A stretch of DNA of 64,000 nt from assembly GCF_006711645.1 (NCBI RefSeq), contig NZ_CP041247.1:3534001-3598000 (forward strand). Reading direction: 5' to 3'. The position numbers were made by a program, and so were the translations under genes. The stretch is from Klebsiella electrica (GTDB lineage Bacteria; Pseudomonadota; Gammaproteobacteria; Enterobacterales; Enterobacteriaceae). Shown here piece by piece: positions 57,533-64,000 of the stretch (position 1 is its first letter; every line of letters begins with the position of its first letter). A model generated the notes under the pieces. The model saw nothing but the letters and a program-made list of their open reading frames with translations, was not told the DNA's origin and made no database searches.

Positions 57533-57821
57533 CATCTCCTTCCTGCATTCTGCCATGACAGACATCCTGGATTTTTACCTGTTCAGAACGCGGAATAAAG
57601 TACGGGAAATCACCGCCCGCTGGCTGACTGAATAGCGCAGTGAACGGCCTCATGAGCTGCTAAATAGCCTGGCGCCGGAAAAGTACCGCTGATGGCCGAA
57701 AATGTTCTTCTATCGCCGCGTCCTGCCTGTTGCTGGCCGTCCCTTTCTCCAGACGATCGCTTGACCATCTGATATAGCTGAACAGCTTCGGCATAATGTA
57801 TACTCCACGTTTTCCTGAGCA
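57533..57821. other. Spacer upstream of rimO, no gene recognised
   Basis: The stretch contains short open frames on both strands (for example 26 codons from 57555), none with a ribosome site or recognisable family. The rimO promoter must lie near its right end, where TATAATGTATA-like sequence (cataatgtatac, 57791-57802) could hold a -10 element. Confidence 0.4.
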
Positions 57822-59144
57822 ATGATTGTACAAAAAATGTCTAAGATTGGATTTATATCATTAGGGTGCCCGAAAAACCTCGTCGACTCAGAACGCATCC
57901 TGACCGAGCTGCGTACCGAAGGTTATGACGTGGTTCCCACCTACGACAATGCCGATATGGTTATCGTCAACACCTGCGGCTTTATCGACAGCGCCGTTCA
58001 GGAGTCCCTGGAAGCCATTGGCGAAGCGTTAAAAGAAAATGGCAAAGTTATTGTGACCGGCTGCCTGGGCGCGAAAGAAGACCAGATTCGCGAAGTACAT
58101 CCGAAAGTGCTGGAGATAACCGGGCCGCACAGCTATGAGCAGGTTCTGGAGCATGTCCATCACTATTCGCCGAAGCCTAAACACAACCCGTTCCTGAGCC
58201 TGGTGCCAGAACAGGGCGTGAAGCTGACGCCGCGTCATTACGCCTATCTGAAAATTTCCGAAGGCTGTAACCATCGCTGCACCTTCTGCATTATCCCGTC
58301 GATGCGCGGCGACCTCGTCAGCCGTCCGATTGGTGAAGTGCTGTCCGAAGCCAAACGCCTGGCCGATGCCGGCGTCAAAGAGCTGCTGGTCATTTCTCAG
58401 GATACCTCCGCCTACGGCGTCGATGTGAAGCACCGCACCGGTTTCCACAACGGCGCGCCGGTAAAAACCAGCATGGTCAGCCTGTGTGAAGAGCTGGCGA
58501 AACTGGGGATCTGGGTCCGTCTGCACTACGTCTATCCGTACCCGCACGTCGATGACGTGATCCCGCTGATGGCGGAAGGTAAAATTCTGCCATATCTGGA
58601 TATCCCGCTGCAGCATGCCAGCCCGCGTATTCTGAAACTGATGAAACGCCCGGGTTCTGCCGACCGTCAGCTGGCGCGCATCAAACAGTGGCGTGAAATC
58701 TGCCCTGACCTGACCCTGCGTTCGACCTTCATCGTCGGCTTCCCGGGTGAGACGGAAGAAGATTTCCAGATGCTGCTCGACTTCCTGAAAGAGGCTCGCC
58801 TTGACCGCGTAGGCTGCTTTAAGTACAGCCCGGTTGAAGGCGCAACCGCTAACGAGCTGGCGGATCAGGTGCCTGAAGAGGTGAAAGAAGAGCGCTGGAA
58901 CCGCTTTATGCAGCTGCAACAGCAGATCTCTGCCGAGCGCCTGCAGGAGAAAATCGGCCGCGAGATAACGGTACTGATCGATGAAGTGGACGAAGAAGGC
59001 GCCATTGGCCGCAGTATGGCCGATGCGCCGGAAATCGACGGCGCGGTCTACCTGAACGGCGAAACGAAGGTCAAACCTGGCGATGTCGTCCGGGTGAAAG
59101 TCGAACATGCCGACGAATACGACCTGTGGGGCAGCCGGGTTTAA
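57822..59144 (+). CDS. rimO: RimO, ribosomal protein S12 methylthiotransferase
   Basis: RimO adds a methylthio group to the aspartate at position 88/89 of ribosomal protein S12. The 440-residue radical-SAM enzyme has an N-terminal UPF0004 domain ([27 protein letters not shown] give three cluster cysteines), the SAM cluster CNHRCTFC and a C-terminal TRAM domain. The ATG at 57822 gives a length near that of E. coli (441); an internal ATG at 57837 is an alternative. It marks the right border of the insertion relative to E. coli. Confidence 0.96.
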   Translation: MIVQKMSKIGFISLGCPKNLVDSERILTELRTEGYDVVPTYDNADMVIVNTCGFIDSAVQESLEAIGEALKENGKVIVTGCLGAKEDQIREVHPKVLEITGPHSYEQVLEHVHHYSPKPKHNPFLSLVPEQGVKLTPRHYAYLKISEGCNHRCTFCIIPSMRGDLVSRPIGEVLSEAKRLADAGVKELLVISQDTSAYGVDVKHRTGFHNGAPVKTSMVSLCEELAKLGIWVRLHYVYPYPHVDDVIPLMAEGKILPYLDIPLQHASPRILKLMKRPGSADRQLARIKQWREICPDLTLRSTFIVGFPGETEEDFQMLLDFLKEARLDRVGCFKYSPVEGATANELADQVPEEVKEERWNRFMQLQQQISAERLQEKIGREITVLIDEVDEEGAIGRSMADAPEIDGAVYLNGETKVKPGDVVRVKVEHADEYDLWGSRV

Positions 59145-59160
59145 TCCCACGCCCTCTTAT

Positions 59161-59194
59161 CCCCGGATTGCGGCGCTAACGCGCCTGATCCGGG
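59161..59194. repeat. REP-like palindrome after rimO
   Basis: CCCGGAT near 59162 and ATCCGGG near 59188 flank TGCGGCGCTAACGCGCCTG, the typical core of an enterobacterial REP element. It lies just after the rimO stop. Confidence 0.7.
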
Positions 59195-59200
59195 CTACAA

Positions 59201-59275
59201 AATCCCACTCATCCCCGCCAAACCGCACTCATCCGCACCAAACCGCACTCATCCGCACCAAACCGCTCTCACCCG
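59201..59275. repeat. Tandem 20-base repeats, 3.7 copies
   Basis: AACCGCACTCATCCGCACCA is present exactly at 59221-59240 and 59241-59260, with a degenerate copy before (59201-59220) and a partial one after (59261-59275). Another near-copy stands at 59365-59384, inside the second unit of a larger duplication. There are no spacers or matching Cas genes, so it is a simple tandem repeat. Confidence 0.9.
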
Positions 59276-59470
59276 TAGCCCCGGTAAGCGGCAGCGCCAC
59301 CGGGGAACAGCACCTTATCCCTTTATCTTCGACTCCAGCGCATCGCACCCGAGCCGGGCGACAAAACCGCACTCATCCGCACTAACCCGCACCAATCCGT
59401 AGCCCCGGTAAGCGCCAGCGCCACCGGGGAGTCACACCCTACCCCTTTATCTTCGGATCCAGCGCATCGC
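59275..59470. repeat. 124-base duplication including the 3' end of gsiD
   Basis: A 32-base REP-like unit at 59275-59306 (starting GTAGCCCCGGTAAGCG) recurs at 59399-59430, and a 29-base stretch at 59318-59346 recurs, with changes, at 59442-59470. Both pairs are offset by exactly 124 bases. The second of these contains the true end of gsiD; the first encodes a diverged copy of the last codons, DALESKIKG plus TAA, in place of DALDPKIKG plus TAG. The tract arose by tandem duplication across the gene end. Confidence 0.85.
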
Positions 59471-60350
59471 GCAGGCCGTCCCCGAGCAGGTTAAACGCCA
59501 GCACCGTCAGGAAAATCGCAATCGCCGGGAACAGCGCTACGTGCGGCGCCATCACCATATCCGCCCGCGCTTCATTGAGCATCGCTCCCCATTCCGGGGT
59601 CGGCGGCTGCGCCCCGAGCCCCAGGAAAGAGAGACTGGCGGCGGAGATAATCGACACCCCGATACGCATGGTGAAATAGACCACGATCGACGATACCGTA
59701 CCGGGCAAAATATGGCTGAACAGAATCGTCATATCGCTGGCGCCGATGCTACGCGCCGATTCAATAAAGGTCTGCTGTTTGAGCACCAGAGTATTGCCGC
59801 GCACCAGGCGGGCAAACGCCGGGATCGAAAAAATCGCCACCGCAATGATCACATTCGACATACCGCTGCCCATCACCGCCACCACCGCAATCGCCAGCAG
59901 GATCCCCGGGAAGGCGAACAGCACGTCGCAAATGCGCATGATGATGCGATCCCACCAGCCTTCATAATACCCGGCCAGCAGACCAAGCACGGTGCCGATC
60001 GCCGCGCCGATCAGCACCGCCAGCACGCCGGCCGCCAGCGAAATCTGCGCGCCAACCAGCACCCGGCTAAAGATATCGCGCCCGAGCGAATCTACCCCGA
60101 ACCAGTGCATCATCGACGGGCCATCGTTGAGCCGGTCATAATCAAAATAGTTTTCCGCATCGAACGGCGCTATCCACGGCGCCACGAGCGCGACCGCAAT
60201 CAGCAGCAGGACAAATATACCGGCGCCCATCGCCACCGGCTGACGACGAAATCGCCGCCAGAACTCACGCCACGGCGTGCGTATTTGTCCGGGCCTAACT
60301 CCCGGCATGGCGTTAATAACCGCCTGCCTTCTCCAGTTGAGCAATCGCAC
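59439..60350 (-). CDS. gsiD: Glutathione ABC transporter permease GsiD
   Basis: GsiD is one of two inner-membrane channel subunits for glutathione import. The 303-residue protein has an N-terminal arginine-rich cytoplasmic stretch, six helices and the EAA-type loop [22 protein letters not shown], and it ends [12 protein letters not shown]. The GTG at 60350 gives the conserved [11 protein letters not shown] start and follows the gsiC stop by one base, so the pair is coupled. Part of its 3' end is duplicated downstream. Confidence 0.95.
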   Translation of the reverse strand: MRLLNWRRQAVINAMPGVRPGQIRTPWREFWRRFRRQPVAMGAGIFVLLLIAVALVAPWIAPFDAENYFDYDRLNDGPSMMHWFGVDSLGRDIFSRVLVGAQISLAAGVLAVLIGAAIGTVLGLLAGYYEGWWDRIIMRICDVLFAFPGILLAIAVVAVMGSGMSNVIIAVAIFSIPAFARLVRGNTLVLKQQTFIESARSIGASDMTILFSHILPGTVSSIVVYFTMRIGVSIISAASLSFLGLGAQPPTPEWGAMLNEARADMVMAPHVALFPAIAIFLTVLAFNLLGDGLRDALDPKIKG

Positions 60351-60351
60351 C

Positions 60352-61272
60352 TTACTTGTACCTGATAGCCGGGTTAATGGCGGCGTACAGGACATCCACC
60401 ACTAAATTAATAAGAATAAATTCCAGCGAAAAGAGGAGGACTTCCGCCTGAATGACCGGATAGTCACGCATCTCCACCGAATCCACCAGCAGTCGCCCAA
60501 GGCCTGGCCAGTTAAAGACCTTCTCGACCACTATCGACCCACCGAGCAAAAAACCGAACTGCAGCCCCATCATGGTCACCACCGGGATCATGGCGTTGCG
60601 CAGACCGTGTTTCAGCACCACCCGGGTCTCACTGACCCCTTTGGCGCGCGCGGTGCGCATATAATCTTCGTGCAGGACATCGACAAAAGAGGCGCGGGTA
60701 AAACGCGCCATCACCGCCGCAACGGCCGCCCCCAGCGTCAGGGAAGGCAGAATATAGTGCCGCCAGCTGTCGGCGCCCACCGTCGGCAGCCAGCCCAGCT
60801 CCACCGAGAAGACCTGCATCAGCAGCATACCGAGCGCGAACGCCGGAAACGAAATACCGGTCACCGCCAGCGCCATCCCCAGCCGGTCAGGCCAGCGATT
60901 ACGCCACACCGCCGCCGCAATGCCCGCCGCCATGCCGAAGACCACCGCCCAGCTCATGCTCGCCAGCGTCAGCCACAGCGTCGGCATAAACCGGCTGGCT
61001 ATTTCGCTGCTGACCGGGCGGCGCGACGCCATCGAGGTGCCGAAATCGCCCTGCACTACGCTGGTGATATAGTGCCAGAACTGCACGTGCAGCGGCTGGT
61101 CGAGCCCCAGCTGCTGGCGCACCATTGCCACCACCTGCGCATCGGCCTCCGGTCCGGCAATCAACCGCGCCGGATCGCCGGGCAACAGATGCACGAACAG
61201 GAACACCAGCACCGCCACAATCAGCAGCGTGGGAATCAGCCCCAGCAGACGCTTAATCACGTAATTGAGCAT
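60352..61272 (-). CDS. gsiC: Glutathione ABC transporter permease GsiC
   Basis: The 306-residue permease shows the typical dipeptide/oligopeptide-permease N-terminus [17 protein letters not shown], the periplasmic [10 protein letters not shown] motif and the EAA loop [21 protein letters not shown]. The ATG at 61272 is the conserved start, with GGGGGG upstream; an extension of 17 residues is unconserved. It lies between gsiB and gsiD in the operon. Confidence 0.96.
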   Translation of the reverse strand: MLNYVIKRLLGLIPTLLIVAVLVFLFVHLLPGDPARLIAGPEADAQVVAMVRQQLGLDQPLHVQFWHYITSVVQGDFGTSMASRRPVSSEIASRFMPTLWLTLASMSWAVVFGMAAGIAAAVWRNRWPDRLGMALAVTGISFPAFALGMLLMQVFSVELGWLPTVGADSWRHYILPSLTLGAAVAAVMARFTRASFVDVLHEDYMRTARAKGVSETRVVLKHGLRNAMIPVVTMMGLQFGFLLGGSIVVEKVFNWPGLGRLLVDSVEMRDYPVIQAEVLLFSLEFILINLVVDVLYAAINPAIRYK

Positions 61273-61363
61273 CGTCCCCCCTTGCTGGCATCCCCATCGG
61301 CCGCTGACGAGCATGAACGCCATCTTCCTCTCCCGCTGCGGGAGAGGGGCTGAGTCCCGTCCA

Positions 61364-62905
61364 TCACTGGGCTAAATCCGCCTGTTCGAAGCTAAACCCG
61401 GTATCCGGCTGGATATAGAAACCGCTCAGATTTTTGCTGTGCGCCGAGACCAGTTTTTCCACTACCAGCGGCACCCATGGGGACTCTTTCCAGATAGTCT
61501 CCTGCACCTCTTTATAGAGCCGCGTTTTTTCTTTCACGTCGGTAGTTTTCAGCGCCTCCGTCAGATCTTTATCCACCTGCGGATTGCTATAAAACGCGGT
61601 GTTGAACAGGGTTGGCGGCCAGTTTTGCGAAGCAAACAGCGGTGACAGCGCCCAGTCAGCTTCGCCGGTTGAAGCCGACCAGCCGGTGTAGAACATCCGC
61701 ACCCCGCTCTCTTTCTGCCCTTTCCCCTCAACTTCCGCCGCACGCTGCCCGGCATCCATCGCCGTCAACTGGGCCTTAATCCCCACCTGCGCCAGCTGCT
61801 GCTGGGTGAACTGCAGCACTTTCTGTGCGGTACTGTGGTTATGCGATGACCACAGCGTGGTGCTGAAACCGTTAGGGAAACCGGCCTCTTTCAGCAGCTC
61901 GCGGGCTTTCGCCGGGTCATACGGCCACGGTTTGAAGCTCTCGGCATAGGCGATAGATGGCGGTACGACACCGGTGGCCGGCGTCGCATAGCCCGCGAAC
62001 GCCACTTTGACCAGCGCCTGGCGGTTGATGGCGTAGTTGATAGCTTCGCGGACTTTCGGGTTATCGAACGGCTTTTGCGTCACGTTCATGCTGATATAAC
62101 GCTGCATGATAGAGGGGCTGGCCACCAGCTCCAGCTTGCTGTTTTTTTCCAGCAGCGGCGCCTGCTCATAAGGGATGGGGAAAGCGAACTGCGCTTCGCC
62201 GGTTTGCAGCATCGCCGCGCGAGTGTTGTTATCCACCACCGGACGCCAGGTTATCGAGTCCAGCTTCGGCAGGCCCGGCTGCCAGTAACCGGCAAACTTC
62301 GTCACCTTCACGAAATCGGTCTGATTCCAGGTGTCCAGCTTATATGGCCCGGTTCCCACCGGATGGAAGCCTATCTCTTTGCCGTACTTTTTCAGCGCCG
62401 CCGGAGAGATCATCGCCGTGGCCGGGTGGGCCAGGATATTGATGAACGCCGAGAACGGCTGCTTGAGGGTGATTTTCACCGTCGTCGGATCAACGGCTTC
62501 GGTACTGGCGATATTTTTATACAGGTTGTAGCGCTTGAGGTGATTATCAGGATTGCTGGCGCGGTCGAGGTTAGCCTTCACCGCCTCGGCGTTAAAGTCG
62601 GTGCCGTCCTGGAACTTGACCCCGGAATGGAGTTTGATGGTGTAAACCAGCCCGTCCGGCGAGATGGTGTAGCTCTCCGCCAGCACGTTTTGCAGCTTCA
62701 TCTCTTTATCCAGGCCAAACAGCCCTTGATAGAACGATTTGGCGACGGCCTGGGACAGGGTGTCATTGGCATCATACGGATCGAGGGTCGTAAAGTTAGA
62801 GCCGACCGCCACGACCACGTCTTTCGCGGCAAAAGCCGGGCTTGCCGCCAGCGCTAACGTGACGACCAGCGCCAGCAACCCTCTGCGTAATACACGTTGT
62901 GTCAT
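61364..62905 (-). CDS. gsiB: Glutathione periplasmic binding protein GsiB
   Basis: GsiB captures glutathione in the periplasm for the GsiACD importer. The 513-residue protein has a signal peptide ending ASPAFA and an SBP_bac_5 fold, with [28 protein letters not shown] start and [16 protein letters not shown] (residues within the first lobe). The ATG at 62905 with AGGAGAAC upstream is chosen; an in-frame extension of 26 residues overlaps the end of gsiA. The length agrees with E. coli (512). Confidence 0.95.
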   Translation of the reverse strand: MTQRVLRRGLLALVVTLALAASPAFAAKDVVVAVGSNFTTLDPYDANDTLSQAVAKSFYQGLFGLDKEMKLQNVLAESYTISPDGLVYTIKLHSGVKFQDGTDFNAEAVKANLDRASNPDNHLKRYNLYKNIASTEAVDPTTVKITLKQPFSAFINILAHPATAMISPAALKKYGKEIGFHPVGTGPYKLDTWNQTDFVKVTKFAGYWQPGLPKLDSITWRPVVDNNTRAAMLQTGEAQFAFPIPYEQAPLLEKNSKLELVASPSIMQRYISMNVTQKPFDNPKVREAINYAINRQALVKVAFAGYATPATGVVPPSIAYAESFKPWPYDPAKARELLKEAGFPNGFSTTLWSSHNHSTAQKVLQFTQQQLAQVGIKAQLTAMDAGQRAAEVEGKGQKESGVRMFYTGWSASTGEADWALSPLFASQNWPPTLFNTAFYSNPQVDKDLTEALKTTDVKEKTRLYKEVQETIWKESPWVPLVVEKLVSAHSKNLSGFYIQPDTGFSFEQADLAQ

Positions 62906-62942
62906 GTTGTTCTCCTGAAAGGCTGTACTGTTGATGTCGTTG

Positions 62943-64000
62943 CTATCTTCCCAGCACGTCGGCGACGGGTTCCGTGGCGACAAAATGGCCCGGCCCTACC
63001 TGTTGTAACGGCATGCTGCTGACCTCGGCCCCGCGTTTATAGATATTGCCCGGCAGTTCGTCAGAGAGCAGTACGCGCTGCGGATGACGATGCGTCGGGT
63101 CGGCGACCGGTACGGCGGCCATCAATTTGCGGGTATAAGGGTGCTGCGGGTTTTCAAACACGGCACGCCGCGGGCCTATCTCGACAATGCGCCCACGATA
63201 CATCACCGCCACGCGATGGCTGATGCGTTCAACCACCGCCATATCGTGTGAAATAAACAGGAATGCGATGCCCATTTCGCGCTGTAAATCGAGCATCAGA
63301 TTAATAATCTGCGCGCGGATGGAAACATCCAGCGCGGACACGGCCTCGTCGGCAATCACCACTTTCGGATTGAGCGCCAGCGCGCGGGCGATGCAAATAC
63401 GCTGGCGCTGGCCGCCGGAAAACTCGTGCGGATAGCGCCAGGCATGTTCCGGTTGCAAACCGACCCGCTCCAGCAGCCAGGCGACGCGCGCTCGCGCCGC
63501 CTCTCCTTCCGCCATACCATGTACGCGCAGCGGCTCCATAATCGAATAGCCCACGGTTTGTCGCGGGTCGAGCGAGGCAAACGGATCCTGGAAAATAAAC
63601 TGGATATCGCGGCGCAGCGCCTGAAGTTTGCTGGTTGCCAGCGTATCAATCCGTTCGCCGTTAAAGACTATCGTCCCGCCCTGCGTCGCCACCAGCCGCA
63701 GCAACGCCCGGCCGGTGGTTGACTTCCCGCAGCCGGACTCGCCGACCAAAGAGAGGGTCTCTCCTGGCCACAAATCAAAGCTGACCTTCTCCACCGCGTG
63801 GACTTCGCGGGTGACGCGATTCAGAATGCCGCTGCGCAGCGGAAAACGCGCCACCAGATCGCGCACTTTAAGAATCGGTTCGCCGGCGACGACGGTATTC
63901 TGCTCCCCCTCATCGGGGGCGGGCTGCTGCAATAACGCAAAGTGACGCGGCAGATCGCTACCGCGCATCGACCCGAGCCGCGGGACGGCGGCCAGCAGCG
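62943..64000 (-). CDS. gsiA: Glutathione ABC transporter ATPase GsiA, C-terminal half
   Basis: GsiA is a double ATPase (about 620 residues in E. coli). The window holds the 3' end only, at least 352 codons, with the frame open to the right edge. The second nucleotide-binding domain is complete: Walker [10 protein letters not shown], signature FSGGQRQR, Walker [12 protein letters not shown] and the C-terminal oligopeptide-type extension [16 protein letters not shown]. The linker at the edge reads [11 protein letters not shown]. It is the upstream gene of the gsiABCD run. Confidence 0.95.
   Translation of the reverse strand, partial: LLAAVPRLGSMRGSDLPRHFALLQQPAPDEGEQNTVVAGEPILKVRDLVARFPLRSGILNRVTREVHAVEKVSFDLWPGETLSLVGESGCGKSTTGRALLRLVATQGGTIVFNGERIDTLATSKLQALRRDIQFIFQDPFASLDPRQTVGYSIMEPLRVHGMAEGEAARARVAWLLERVGLQPEHAWRYPHEFSGGQRQRICIARALALNPKVVIADEAVSALDVSIRAQIINLMLDLQREMGIAFLFISHDMAVVERISHRVAVMYRGRIVEIGPRRAVFENPQHPYTRKLMAAVPVADPTHRHPQRVLLSDELPGNIYKRGAEVSSMPLQQVGPGHFVATEPVADVLGR

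Noticed and set aside
57533..57821. Small gene upstream of rimO
   Set aside because: Short frames on both strands lack ribosome sites and family resemblance.
59201..59275. Short direct repeats resembling a CRISPR array
   Set aside because: The 20-base units abut without spacers, are only about four in number and have no Cas genes nearby.

Overview
The window is a chromosomal segment of a GC-rich member of the Enterobacteriaceae, most likely Klebsiella, Raoultella or a close relative. Most genes recall, from memory of the E. coli K-12 proteins, highly similar counterparts in the E. coli lysO-to-gsi order: lysO, hcp-hcr, poxB, ltaE, ybjT, ybjS, amiD, ybjQ, ybjP, artPIQM, artJ, rlmC, ybjO, potIHGF, ybjN, rimK, nfsA, ybjC, grxA, ybjM, ybjL, rybB, rcdA, ybjJ, ybjI, mdfA, ybjG, deoR, dacC, gstB, yliI, bssR, rimO, gsiDCBA. 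No database search could be run, so genus and orthology rest on recognition and gene order.

Layout. 1-14 kb: nitrosative-stress genes (hcp-hcr), a DoxX-family gene next to a REP/BIME array, pyruvate oxidase, threonine aldolase, membrane and envelope genes, and the arginine ABC importer operon. 14.1-19.9 kb: an accessory block between artM and artJ with a GntP-type permease, PdxA2-like dehydrogenase, DUF1537 (DtnK-like) kinase, DeoR-type repressor and a divergent KpsF/GutQ-like SIS-CBS isomerase. A perfect CRP site lies in the shared promoter region. 20-23 kb: artJ, with an arginine-repressor box, then a two-component system that E. coli lacks at this place. 23-44.7 kb: conserved core, including the putrescine importer, the sRNA RybB and several transporters and regulators.

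44.7-57.5 kb, between bssR and rimO (neighbours in E. coli), is the most unusual part. It starts with a relic of a LacY-type sugar symporter. It continues with an apparently complete cyanophycin locus: a CphZ-like zinc hydrolase, a 728-residue tandem cyanophycinase whose second half has lost its catalytic Ser and His, a full-length CphA-type synthetase, a double universal-stress protein overlapping a cationic-amino-acid-type permease, and a divergent Lrp/AsnC regulator. A PiT phosphate transporter and a PPK2 polyphosphate kinase follow. The region therefore places two reserve-polymer systems side by side: multi-L-arginyl-poly-L-aspartate for nitrogen and polyphosphate for phosphorus.

57.8-64 kb: rimO, a locally duplicated repeat tract that includes a copy of the last codons of gsiD, and the glutathione importer gsiDCB with the 3' half of gsiA, which runs off the right edge. 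In E. coli iaaA (isoaspartyl peptidase) lies just beyond gsiA. If conserved here, it would offer an enzyme for the last step of cyanophycin breakdown.
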